A stretch of 49,319 bases of DNA from an uncultured Hellea sp. (GCA_905477785.1 CAJQGR010000069.1:1-49319); one strand, 5' to 3'. Counted from the first letter of the stretch, positions 24,930 through 33,601 are shown. Numbers and translations: made by a program. The notes: generated by a model not told the origin, from the sequence alone.

Positions 24930-26414
24930 TCAGGACCATAAATGATTGGATTTAGACAACATATCATTTGCTTTATCGGGACCTTCAGTTCCCGCATTGT
25001 ACTTATCAATAGAAGTATCAGATAGTCTCCAAGCATTAAGAATACCATCAACCCACTGCCATGCTGACTCTACTTCCCCTCGGCACATAAATAAGCTTAA
25101 GTTTCCCCTAACTACATCCATCAATAGCCTCTCATATGCATCTGGGTATCTAACTGTAAAGTTATCAGCATAACTCAGGTTTAATGGAAGTGTCTTGAGG
25201 CGCATACCGCCAGCCCCAGGCTCTTTCACCTCAAACCAAAGTTTAACTGCCTCATCAGGCTGAAGTCTAATAACTAATTTATTTGGTTTTACTGGAGTAT
25301 CTCCAAAAATTGAATGTGGAACAGGCTTGAACTGAATTACAATTTCTGATCGTCGCGAAGACATTCTTTTTCCAGTTCTTAGGTAAATTGGAACACCAGC
25401 CCAGCGCCAATTTTCTATTTCTGCCTTAATCGCAACGTAAGTTTCGGTTGAACTCTCTTTTGAACCAACATCAGTCAAATAATCAGAAAAAATATTATTT
25501 TCTTTATTACCACCTATATATTGTCCGCGAACTGTATTCTGATTTACATCTTCAAGAGTAATATGCTTTAACGCTTTCAAGACTTTAATTTTTTCTGCTC
25601 GCACATCATCTGCCTCTAAGGAGGCAGGTGCCTCCATGGCTGTCAAACAGAGAAGCTGTAAAAGGTGGTTTTGTACCATGTCTCTAAGGGCACCAGCATT
25701 ATCGTAATATGCACCTCTGCCTTCTACACCAATTGACTCAGCAGCAGTAATTTGAACGTAATCAATTGCTTGATTAGACCAAAGTGGTTCAAGCAATATA
25801 TTGCCAAAACGTAAAACTAAAAGATTTTGTACAGTTTCTTTACCAAGATAATGATCTATTCTATATGTATTATTTTCATCAAAAACTTGACCAACACCTT
25901 CATTAATTTTTAAAGCAGACTCATAATCAGTTCCCAAAGGCTTTTCTAAAACAACACGAGATTTTTCATTAACAAGACCTACTTTATCAAGTTTAACGCA
26001 TATTTTAGAAAACATCGAAGGAGGCATTGCAAGATAAAATATACGAATGAGTTCATTTGAAGAGGACAGATTATTCTTTAACACTTTCCAATTGTCGTTA
26101 TCAAGTACATCAATCTTTACATAATAAACTAATTCTAAAAATTTACTCCATAAATTTTGATCAAAGGAAACATCATCAGAAAACTCATGATAGCATTTAG
26201 TTATTAAATCATGGTACTCAGAACGAGTATAATCTGATCTAGAAACCCCAATAATTCGACTATCGTCTGATATTTGACCGTCACAGTATCGGTGATAAAG
26301 AGCTGGTAGAAGCTTTCTACGTGCCAAATCTCCAGTTCCGCCAAATACAATAATTTCAAAAGGTTCAACAGGAACAAAAGATGAGCCTGAACTCGTATCA
26401 ATCATATTTTCCAT
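24930..26414 (-). CDS. zwf: Glucose-6-phosphate 1-dehydrogenase
   Basis: Oxidises glucose 6-phosphate with NAD(P), entry to the Entner-Doudoroff and oxidative pentose phosphate routes. The 494-residue protein has the nucleotide-binding FGGTGDLARRKLLPAL (about 24-39) and the active-site segment RIDHYLGKE. It is the first gene of zwf-pgl-edd-glk. A perfect palindrome TGACAGCGCTGTCA ends 47 bp before its ATG and overlaps the stop codon of the upstream LacI-family gene, so it is very probably a target of that repressor. A second ATG three codons in is possible. Confidence 0.96.
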   Translation of the reverse strand: MENMIDTSSGSSFVPVEPFEIIVFGGTGDLARRKLLPALYHRYCDGQISDDSRIIGVSRSDYTRSEYHDLITKCYHEFSDDVSFDQNLWSKFLELVYYVKIDVLDNDNWKVLKNNLSSSNELIRIFYLAMPPSMFSKICVKLDKVGLVNEKSRVVLEKPLGTDYESALKINEGVGQVFDENNTYRIDHYLGKETVQNLLVLRFGNILLEPLWSNQAIDYVQITAAESIGVEGRGAYYDNAGALRDMVQNHLLQLLCLTAMEAPASLEADDVRAEKIKVLKALKHITLEDVNQNTVRGQYIGGNKENNIFSDYLTDVGSKESSTETYVAIKAEIENWRWAGVPIYLRTGKRMSSRRSEIVIQFKPVPHSIFGDTPVKPNKLVIRLQPDEAVKLWFEVKEPGAGGMRLKTLPLNLSYADNFTVRYPDAYERLLMDVVRGNLSLFMCRGEVESAWQWVDGILNAWRLSDTSIDKYNAGTEGPDKANDMLSKSNHLWS

Positions 26415-26461
26415 TTATTCTTCTTTAGTTTTAAAATAGTTATCGAGCTTAGAGCTGAAAA

Positions 26462-26475
26462 TGACAGCGCTGTCA
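26462..26475 (-). promoter_or_regulatory. Operator 1 of the LacI-type regulon (zwf operon)
   Basis: Perfect 14-bp palindrome TGACAGCGCTGTCA with a central CG, the form expected for a LacI-family operator. On the minus strand it is preceded by T, giving TTGACA as a -35 box; 17 nt further the bases TCTAAG could serve as a weak -10. Its TGA is also the stop codon of the repressor gene. It is identical to the sites before glk2 and the symporter gene. Confidence 0.85.
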
Positions 26476-27492
26476 ATTATCTAGTGTGTTTTGAGTATTT
26501 GTAGATTCTCTAATAATAAGCTTATGTTCAAAATGATAGCTAGACAATTCATCGTCTTTTGAAGGAGGATTAATTAATAAATCAGCAGCCATGTGTCCCA
26601 TCTCATAGATAGGCTGCTTAACAGTAGTTAGCTGTGGAAACAATATTTGCGCTAATGGAGTATCATCAAATCCTCCGACTGATAATTTATTTGGTACCTC
26701 CATACCTAGTCGACTTGCTACACTCACAACACCAGCAGCCATATCATCATTGCTCGCGAATATAGCAGTAGGCGATTCTTTAAGTCCTAATAAATACTCA
26801 GCCGCCTCAACGCCTGACCTGAAAGAAAAATCACCCTCAGCGATAAAACTTTCATTAACTTTTAAATTGGCTTTTTTCATTGCTAACTTATAACCTTCAA
26901 ACCTCAATGCTGAAGCACTATGTTCACTATGACCTTTTATAAAACCAATTTTTTTATGGCCATTCCTAATCATATAATCGGTCATTTCGTATGATGCTTG
27001 GACATCGTCCATCTTGACAGATGACACACCATTTACTTCAATTGTTGGGGCAACAGGAACGTAAGGTATTTTTAATTTTCTTAAAATTCTTAAAATATCT
27101 CTATCGTCACACAAAGGTGGAGTCAAAATCACCCCGTCTACAGGTAGCCTTTCAAGCAATTTTTCAACTTCATCTCCAGCATTAGCTTTCACCATACTTA
27201 GCGGCTCAATTACGAGGTAATAATTATTATCTCTGCAGGCTTTAATTGCTCCTTTTTGAATATTTGCAATATAATTAGGACTAGGGTTATCATAAAGTAA
27301 GGCTATAAGATATGATTTGGAACTCGCTAAGCCTTTAGCAGCTAAGTTTGGTGAATAACGCAACTCTTTAGCAGCCTGTAAGACTCTATCACGTGTCGTC
27401 TTGGCTACATTTGGCTCATTATTTAGAACTCGTGAAACTGTCTTCATTGAGACTTTAGCATACTTAGCAACATCTGTGATTGTTGTTTTCAT
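26473..27492 (-). CDS. LacI-family transcriptional regulator
   Basis: A 339-residue DNA-binding regulator. Residues 1-55 form the LacI-type helix-turn-helix and hinge (TITDVAKYAKVSMKTVSRVL; hinge helix NLAAKGLASS), followed by a periplasmic-binding-protein-like effector domain (about 60-330). Position between the Entner-Doudoroff operon and glk2, and three identical palindromes at zwf, glk2 and the symporter gene, indicate that it controls this local sugar regulon, probably as a repressor relieved by a sugar or sugar phosphate (inference). The glk2 operator lies 114 bp before its own start in the shared divergent region, so self-control is possible. It is a LacI protein, unlike HexR (RpiR family) of gammaproteobacteria. 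Confidence 0.92.
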   Translation of the reverse strand: MKTTITDVAKYAKVSMKTVSRVLNNEPNVAKTTRDRVLQAAKELRYSPNLAAKGLASSKSYLIALLYDNPSPNYIANIQKGAIKACRDNNYYLVIEPLSMVKANAGDEVEKLLERLPVDGVILTPPLCDDRDILRILRKLKIPYVPVAPTIEVNGVSSVKMDDVQASYEMTDYMIRNGHKKIGFIKGHSEHSASALRFEGYKLAMKKANLKVNESFIAEGDFSFRSGVEAAEYLLGLKESPTAIFASNDDMAAGVVSVASRLGMEVPNKLSVGGFDDTPLAQILFPQLTTVKQPIYEMGHMAADLLINPPSKDDELSSYHFEHKLIIRESTNTQNTLDN

Positions 27493-27606
27493 AAGATCAT
27501 TCTTATTTTGTGTAAATTATTAGATAGAATGGCGTAGGTAGAGGCAAAGGTCAATGAAAGCTCCATACTTATTTAAATAAATTGTAATAAGTGGTAATAG
27601 ATTTAT

Positions 27607-27620
27607 TGACAGCGCTGTCA
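27607..27620 (+). promoter_or_regulatory. Operator 2 of the LacI-type regulon (glk2 / lacI divergent region)
   Basis: Second identical copy of TGACAGCGCTGTCA, 53 bp before the GTG start of glk2. The preceding T makes TTGACA (27606-27611), with TATTCC 17 nt downstream as a weak -10. It lies in the 181-bp divergent region and could also affect the repressor gene. Confidence 0.85.
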
Positions 27621-27673
27621 TTTCTATCTATTCCATACGTCATAAATATACAAAAAATACAAAAGGGGAAATA

Positions 27674-28642
27674 GTGGTTAAACCCATGATAGTTGGAGAT
27701 ATTGGAGGAACAAATGTTCGTTTCGCTATCGCCAGCACAGATAATAACGGACTACCTAATCTCAAGCATATCTGGAGCTCACCTTCCAAACATTTTGTTG
27801 GATTTGGCGATGCTTTAGAACACTTCTTAACTTTGGCTTCACCTAATCAAAACCCAATTGAAGGTATATTCGCTTTAGCAGGCCCAATTGACAAAAACCT
27901 AGTGAAACTAACCAATAATAGCTGGACAGTAAGGAAAGATGACCTAATTTCACGCTTTGGTTTTGAACGCTTAGTATTTATGAATGACTTTGCTGCAACC
28001 GCAAGATCAATCCCTGAATTACCTCCTAAAGCTTTCAAGGTACTGCAAACAGGAGATGTCTCTGGTATTTTATCTGCTAGGCCAACCACAGCAATTGCAG
28101 GGGCAGGTACGGGCCTAGGCCAAGCTCTACTTATAGCGAATGGCCCTAATAAGTGGACAGTTCTACCAACAGAAGGCGGGCATCAACCTTATGCTCCCTT
28201 GGATAAGCTTGAGATGGAGATACATAAAACGTTAAAGAGTATATTAAAGTATGTTTCTTTTGAGGATATTTGCTCAGGAAAGGGCCTCGAAAATGTTTAT
28301 CAAGCTCTCTTAAAAATAAACGGCTTAGAGGATAAAAAATTAGATGCAAAATCTATCACTGAAGAAGCAAGTCATGGTAGCTTAGTTGCAATACAAACTT
28401 GCAAATTCACAGCAAATACTTTGATGAACTTTATTGGAAATGCTGTGCTTTCTAGTGGTTCATGGCAAGGAGCTGTTTTAGCTGGTGGAGTTTCACAACA
28501 CCTAAAAACATATCTTGGAACGGAATCAGCATTAGAAAAATTTAAAAATAAAGGTAAAATGACACAAAGAATGGAAAATGTTCCACTTCGTTTACTAATT
28601 GACCCCACTGCACCCCTAATAGGAGCAGCATCCAGTAATTAA
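27674..28642 (+). CDS. glk: Glucokinase (bacterial Glk family), copy 2
   Basis: A 322-residue glucokinase with GDIGGTNVRFAI (about 8-19), MNDFAATARS, GAGTGLG and EGGHQPYAP. GTG at 27674 is preferred to ATG at 27686 because the 10-mer AGGGGAAATA stands directly before it, just as before the symporter ATG. It diverges from the LacI-type gene and converges on the GH3 gene (49-bp gap). With copy 1 in the zwf operon, the locus has two glucokinases under the same operator; they differ widely in sequence, so a recent duplication is unlikely. One may prefer another hexose (speculation). Confidence 0.9.
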   Translation: MVKPMIVGDIGGTNVRFAIASTDNNGLPNLKHIWSSPSKHFVGFGDALEHFLTLASPNQNPIEGIFALAGPIDKNLVKLTNNSWTVRKDDLISRFGFERLVFMNDFAATARSIPELPPKAFKVLQTGDVSGILSARPTTAIAGAGTGLGQALLIANGPNKWTVLPTEGGHQPYAPLDKLEMEIHKTLKSILKYVSFEDICSGKGLENVYQALLKINGLEDKKLDAKSITEEASHGSLVAIQTCKFTANTLMNFIGNAVLSSGSWQGAVLAGGVSQHLKTYLGTESALEKFKNKGKMTQRMENVPLRLLIDPTAPLIGAASSN

Positions 28643-28691
28643 AATCTGAAAGCTAATTATTAACTCTCAGATCTTACTAGTTTGCCATTTA

Positions 28692-31232
28692 TTAATCTAT
28701 ACAGATAGCGTCCCCTTCATTAGAGACTAATTTTACATCAGATATACTAATTGTGAGTTTATTAGAGGTTTCCAGTAACAGAGTACTATTTACAAACTCC
28801 ATGTCAGAAGCAGCAGCAAAGCATGACAGTTTTACTGATAACTCAGCCCATTCGTTTCCATTTAATCCTGAAGAAATTTTATCCAACGGAAGAGATTTTG
28901 AACAGTTTGTACCACAATCAACAGAAAGAGATAACTTATCATCAGAGCTTACATCATCAAATCTAACTCTCATATAAATTGCCATATCAGCAGTATTTTG
29001 CCTCGATAAATCGGCTGGAGGGTTTTTGTTGATAGAGAAAGCACCCTTTCCTTCTCCATTAAAGCTAATAGTACGAATATTTTCTTGAACGCCGTCATCA
29101 GCAGAATAAACAGTAACTATTTTACCAGGCGAGAGATCTCTAGAAGTTTTTATTACTGTTTCCCCAAACTCATCAGAAACTGTCATATTAAACGGGTACA
29201 TTGCATTACCAGCTTTGAAAAAGTCACTATCGTTAATAACTTTTAAGTCCATTCCTGCATTTTCAGACAAAAGACCAACGTTACCAGGGCTAGAATAAGA
29301 TAACCCGTAACCATAAGCAAAAAGTGGATCATAGTTTTCATCATCATAATTTAAAGATGTTTGAGTAGCAGTTTTAGGCCAAGAGTAAGGCAACTTTCCT
29401 ACAAAATCATAATCTATTTCTCCTTCCACATTAGTAAAAAGCAAATCAGTAGCGTACCCCCCCTCTGAGCCAGGAAGCCAAGCAGCCACAAATGCATCAC
29501 TCGAGTTAATTTCTCTGTTCATCCATAAAGGACGTCCTGTTAGAAATATAGCTACAGTTGGTATGCCTTCAGATTTGTACTTCTGCAAAAGCAAGAGGTC
29601 AGTATCATCACCCGGCTTATAGGCTAAGTTTTCTCGATCCCCTCTAAACTCAGCATATGGCTCTTCACCAAAAATAACTATAGCAGCGTCAGGCTTTCCT
29701 TTATAATTACCTTTATCATCTGCCAGTATCACCTTACCATTAGCACTTTCGACATGCCTTTTTATTCCATCAAGAAATGAAGTTCCTCCTGGAAAGTCAG
29801 AATTTTTATTTCCATCTCCTTGCCAAGATAAAGTCCATCCACCAGATTGTTTACCAATATTGTTTGCACCATCACCAGCAACTAGAATAGTTGAAATTGG
29901 AGACAATGGAAGAATACCATTATTTTTGATTAAAACTTGACTTTCTCTTACTGCTTGACGGGCAACCTCTTTTGAAACAGGGTCTTTCAAAACATCATAA
30001 TCTCCCGCTCCTGGTCTCGCTGAAGGTTTGCCAGCATTCATTAATCCTGATCTAATTTTTACGCGCAATATTCTTCTGACAGCATCATCAAGTCTATCCA
30101 AATCTATTTCACCATTTTCTGCTTGTTTCAGGGTATTTTCAAAAAGACCCTTCCAACTATCCGGAGCCATATACATATCTAATCCAGCATGTAATGCAGC
30201 CGGGCAACTTTCTACTGTGCAATTATCAAGTTGCCCATGACCATTCCAATCACCAACAATAAATCCGTCAAAGCCCATCTGACCCTTGAGTACATCAGTT
30301 AACAGTCCTTTATGTCCATGTAATTTTACACCTTGCCAGCTAGAAAATGATGCCATAACAGACTGAGCCCCTGCATTTATAGCAACAGGGTAAGCAGCAC
30401 CGTGAATGTCCCTTAACTCTTCTTCAGTATCAGCATTGTCCCCTTGGTCTATACCTAATGTAGTACCTCCATCACCCAGAAAGTGCTTGGCTGTCGCTAT
30501 TACGTTATTACCTTTTAACCAATTTTCAGAACCTGGTTCTCCTTGGATACCTTTTATCAATTCACCTGCATAAGATGCGGTTACGTCTGGATTTTCAGAG
30601 TATCCTTCATAAGTTCTTCCCCATCTATCATCTCTAACCACTGCAATGGTTGGAGCAAAAGTCCACTCTTGTCCGCCTACCCTTATTTCTTTAGCAGTAA
30701 TTTCACCAATCTTACCCATTAGTGATGGGTTTCTTGTGGCACCAAGTCCAATATTATGAGGAAAAACAGTAGCGCCTGGGACATTATTATGGCCATGCAC
30801 TGCATCAGTACCCCATATCAAAGGAATAAAAGGGACACCTTCGCCATATGCATGTTTTGATGCTTCATAAAATTCATCCGCCAGCTTAATCCATTCGGAG
30901 GCCGGGGACCTATTATCACCGTTTGGGGCTGAGTTGCCACCATTAAGGACTGAACCCAGGGGATAGACTTTCAGATCCTCAGGAGTAAGTGACCCTATAT
31001 CACCCTGGATTACCTGACCTACTTTATGCCGAAGAGTCATCCCCTCCATTAATGATGTAATTTCTTCCTCTATTACAGGATCAAGACCTACAGGGCTTTG
31101 AGCCACTGGCCATATAGATGGATTTACCGCTCCAGCCATTGAAGTTTCACTTTGATTTTGAGCAGAACACGCTATCAAAGAAGCGCTCATAATTAAAGCT
31201 GAGACCGATTGTATTAAATATTTACTATACAT
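28692..31232 (-). CDS. Glycoside hydrolase family 3 lipoprotein (exo-beta-glucosidase/glucanase)
   Basis: Predicted to release glucose from the non-reducing ends of beta-glucans. The 846-residue protein has a lipoprotein signal (lipobox LIAC, C22), an N-terminal GH3 TIM-barrel domain (about 55-400) with KHFLGDGGT and the nucleophile D328 in VGDWNG, a GH3 C-terminal alpha/beta sandwich (about 430-650) and a C-terminal beta domain (about 690-846) resembling carbohydrate-binding modules of marine exo-1,3/1,4-glucanases. Whether it faces the periplasm or the outside is not clear. It follows the symporter gene by 55 bp and shares its operator. Laminarin is a plausible source, but linkage specificity cannot be read. 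Confidence 0.88.
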   Translation of the reverse strand: MYSKYLIQSVSALIMSASLIACSAQNQSETSMAGAVNPSIWPVAQSPVGLDPVIEEEITSLMEGMTLRHKVGQVIQGDIGSLTPEDLKVYPLGSVLNGGNSAPNGDNRSPASEWIKLADEFYEASKHAYGEGVPFIPLIWGTDAVHGHNNVPGATVFPHNIGLGATRNPSLMGKIGEITAKEIRVGGQEWTFAPTIAVVRDDRWGRTYEGYSENPDVTASYAGELIKGIQGEPGSENWLKGNNVIATAKHFLGDGGTTLGIDQGDNADTEEELRDIHGAAYPVAINAGAQSVMASFSSWQGVKLHGHKGLLTDVLKGQMGFDGFIVGDWNGHGQLDNCTVESCPAALHAGLDMYMAPDSWKGLFENTLKQAENGEIDLDRLDDAVRRILRVKIRSGLMNAGKPSARPGAGDYDVLKDPVSKEVARQAVRESQVLIKNNGILPLSPISTILVAGDGANNIGKQSGGWTLSWQGDGNKNSDFPGGTSFLDGIKRHVESANGKVILADDKGNYKGKPDAAIVIFGEEPYAEFRGDRENLAYKPGDDTDLLLLQKYKSEGIPTVAIFLTGRPLWMNREINSSDAFVAAWLPGSEGGYATDLLFTNVEGEIDYDFVGKLPYSWPKTATQTSLNYDDENYDPLFAYGYGLSYSSPGNVGLLSENAGMDLKVINDSDFFKAGNAMYPFNMTVSDEFGETVIKTSRDLSPGKIVTVYSADDGVQENIRTISFNGEGKGAFSINKNPPADLSRQNTADMAIYMRVRFDDVSSDDKLSLSVDCGTNCSKSLPLDKISSGLNGNEWAELSVKLSCFAAASDMEFVNSTLLLETSNKLTISISDVKLVSNEGDAICID

Positions 31233-31287
31233 TAAGGTTTCCTTTCACCATATTTGCATTGATAGATTGAGTTTATAGCTCTTGTTT

Positions 31288-32880
31288 TTACCAGAAAGCC
31301 GCATAAAGCGCTATCAGGGTTAGACCTATAATTCCTGACCACATATTAAAGCTCGTGGATGTCTTAAAGTTTATATCACCCAAGTTAACTGATTGCTCCT
31401 TACTAGGAGCACTTGTGAGCTTTGACACAATCACACCTAATGCTGTGCAGCCTAGGAATATTGCCCAGATTCGATTTACAAACTGAAAGTCAGGGAAGAT
31501 GATAGCTACTGCAAATGATAAAACAATAGATGCAATTAGCATGGCATATGCTCCTGATGAGTTTGCGGATTTATAAAACATACCCAACAAGAAAACAGAG
31601 ACCACTCCTGGAGCTACGTACCCAGTTAATTCTTGAACGGTTTGAAAAGCACTTTCCATATTTTGAAAAATTGGCTGAGCAATTATAACTGCAAAGATCA
31701 TTGCGCTGACTGCTGTTAGCCGCCCAATCATTACGTAATGAGTCTCAGTACGTCCTGATTTAGCCGTTTTATAAATATCCATGGTAAATATTGTTGATAT
31801 GGAGTTCATCATTGAAGCCAAAGAAGATACTATCGCTGCAACCAAAGCTGCAAATATTAAACCGCGTAAACCGCTTGGCATTATGCGCATTACCTCAGGA
31901 TATGCCTTGTCCGTTTTGTCTGCTAACACTTCTGCATTTAGTGCACTAAATTCAGGCGTGGCAAGCATAACAGCGGCTATACCAGGTAATACTATAATAA
32001 GCGGCATCAATAACTTCAAAGCAGCAGCAAAGACCAAGCCTTTTTGAGCCTCTTTAATATCTTTAGCTCCCAAAGCGCGTTGGATGATATATTGATTAAA
32101 ACCCCAATAATTAAGATGAAGTATCCAAAGTCCGCCTAATAGAGTCCAAATACCAGGCATTGTATCATAACCATACTGATCTTTTTCAAATATCATATCA
32201 AATTTATCAGGAAGCTCAGTATACATTCTTTTAAAACCACCAAGAACACCACTATCTCCGCCGATTATACCCATAGTAAGCCAAGCAATAATAAATCCAC
32301 CGATTACCAATATGACTACTTGGATAATATCAGTTAATGCCACCGCCTTTAATCCGCCCCAATATGAATAAAGTATAGCAAACCCTCCAAGAGCTGCCAT
32401 ACTCGGCAGTATTGCAAGACCTGTGAGAGTATTTACAGCAAGAGCGCCCAACCAAAGAACAGTTGTTAGGTTAACTGCAGTATATAGAAATATCCAATAT
32501 CCTGACATCAAGGTTTTCACACCTGATCCGTATCGCGTTTCTAAAAACTGTGGCATTGTATAAATTTCACGTTTAAGAAATATTGGTAAAAAGTATTTCG
32601 CTACCAATATTAGGACTATTGCCGCTTGCCACTCATAAGCAGCAATTGCTAAACCAATACGAAAGCCCTCACCTGACATTCCTATTATTTGCTCAGCAGA
32701 TATATTGGCCGCTATCAGAGAAGCGCCAATAGCCCACCAAGGAAGGGACTTTCCTGCTAAAAAATAATCTTCCGTGTTTTTAGAATGACCGTCTTTTTCT
32801 CGTGATACATACAAAGCAACGCCCAACAGCATGACTGCGTAAGCACCAAGAACCCATAAATCTAAACTCGATAATGACAT
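31288..32880 (-). CDS. Sodium/solute symporter (SSS/SGLT family), probable glucose transporter
   Basis: A 530-residue inner-membrane protein with about 13-14 hydrophobic helices. The start region EDYFLAGKSLPWWAIGASLIAANISAEQ (read here as EDYFLAGKSLPWW and ASLIAANISAEQ) is the SSS signature, closest in feel to SGLT-type sugar:sodium symporters. Context with GH3, two glucokinases and zwf supports uptake of free glucose, which would then need Glk for phosphorylation. ATG at 32880 is preceded directly by AGGGGAAATA. The palindrome at 32936-32949 is 55 bp upstream. First gene of a symporter-GH3 operon. Confidence 0.88.
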   Translation of the reverse strand: MSLSSLDLWVLGAYAVMLLGVALYVSREKDGHSKNTEDYFLAGKSLPWWAIGASLIAANISAEQIIGMSGEGFRIGLAIAAYEWQAAIVLILVAKYFLPIFLKREIYTMPQFLETRYGSGVKTLMSGYWIFLYTAVNLTTVLWLGALAVNTLTGLAILPSMAALGGFAILYSYWGGLKAVALTDIIQVVILVIGGFIIAWLTMGIIGGDSGVLGGFKRMYTELPDKFDMIFEKDQYGYDTMPGIWTLLGGLWILHLNYWGFNQYIIQRALGAKDIKEAQKGLVFAAALKLLMPLIIVLPGIAAVMLATPEFSALNAEVLADKTDKAYPEVMRIMPSGLRGLIFAALVAAIVSSLASMMNSISTIFTMDIYKTAKSGRTETHYVMIGRLTAVSAMIFAVIIAQPIFQNMESAFQTVQELTGYVAPGVVSVFLLGMFYKSANSSGAYAMLIASIVLSFAVAIIFPDFQFVNRIWAIFLGCTALGVIVSKLTSAPSKEQSVNLGDINFKTSTSFNMWSGIIGLTLIALYAAFW

Positions 32881-32935
32881 TATTTCCCCTAAAAATATTT
32901 TACCCTAATATAATTATAAGGATAATTCAGCATTA

Positions 32936-32949
32936 TGACAGCGCTGTCA
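32936..32949 (-). promoter_or_regulatory. Operator 3 of the LacI-type regulon (symporter-GH3 operon)
   Basis: Third identical copy of TGACAGCGCTGTCA. In the direction of the symporter gene it is preceded by T and followed by T, as at the other two sites, so 16 bases (TTGACAGCGCTGTCAT) are shared and contain a perfect -35 box. The remaining 220-bp gap to ruvX is A/T-rich and shows no other gene. Confidence 0.85.
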
Positions 32950-33100
32950 ACTCAAAGGGTTCAATTTAAAGGTTAAAATAGAAAGAAACAAACAAGAAAT
33001 TTAAGTAAATTAAAAGATTTAATAAATTGCAGATATAAACTATTAAGATTAATCGTAGTAAATTTATAAATCAGATTATAGAAATAACCATATATCAAAA

Positions 33101-33556
33101 ATGACCATAATAAATTTAAATGAACTTGCTTGTACAACTGGAGCTCTGATTGGAATAGATCCAGGTACTAAAACACTTGGTATTGCATCTAGCGATATAA
33201 CTCGATTGATAGCAACACCTATAACAACAATTAAAAGAACAAAATTTTCTCAAGATGCTGAAAAATTATTTACAATTTATGACAATTACAAAGCTTCAGC
33301 AATTGTTGTTGGCTTACCCATAAATATGAACGGAACGTACGGACCTCGCACTCAATCTGTAAAGGACTTTTGCAATAATTTATTGAGTATTAGAGATTTG
33401 CCTATTTTTTTCTGGGATGAACGACTATCCACAATAGCAGTCAAAAGAGGAATGATTGATGCAGACCTCACTAGAAAAAAACAAAAAAAGTATATTGATA
33501 AACTCGCAGCCTCCTACATATTGCAAGGGGTCTTAGACAGACTAAGAGCTAAATAA
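33101..33556 (+). CDS. ruvX: Putative pre-16S rRNA nuclease (YqgF/RuvX family)
   Basis: RNase H-fold nuclease, thought to mature the 5' end of 16S rRNA and historically called a Holliday junction resolvase-like protein. The 151-residue product has the first catalytic aspartate in IGIDPGTKTLGIA (D20), IVVGLPINMNGT in the middle and FFWDERLST with the acidic pair near the C-terminus. Length is normal. It is the first gene of the ruvX-pyrB-pyrC-plsY cluster on the plus strand and ends 44 bp before pyrB. Confidence 0.92.
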   Translation: MTIINLNELACTTGALIGIDPGTKTLGIASSDITRLIATPITTIKRTKFSQDAEKLFTIYDNYKASAIVVGLPINMNGTYGPRTQSVKDFCNNLLSIRDLPIFFWDERLSTIAVKRGMIDADLTRKKQKKYIDKLAASYILQGVLDRLRAK

Positions 33557-33582
33557 ATATTTAAAAATTGAATACTTGACAT

Positions 33583-33601
33583 TGTACGAAATTTTCGTAC
33601 A
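33583..33601 (+). promoter_or_regulatory. Palindrome at the pyrB start, candidate autoregulatory operator
   Basis: TGTACGAAATTTTCGTACA is a perfect inverted repeat: 9-bp arms around one central base. It ends on the A of the first candidate pyrB ATG (33601) and lies just after TTGACA (33576-33581), the place where a repressor would block RNA polymerase. The second ATG (33610) is 29 nt after the TTGACA, about where transcription would begin. The adjacent gene itself encodes a helix-turn-helix domain. Confidence 0.6.

Noticed and set aside
28643-28691. Terminator between convergent glk2 and GH3
   Set aside because: A 6-bp inverted repeat (ATCTGA / TCAGAT) has a 17-nt loop and no T-run, too weak to call.
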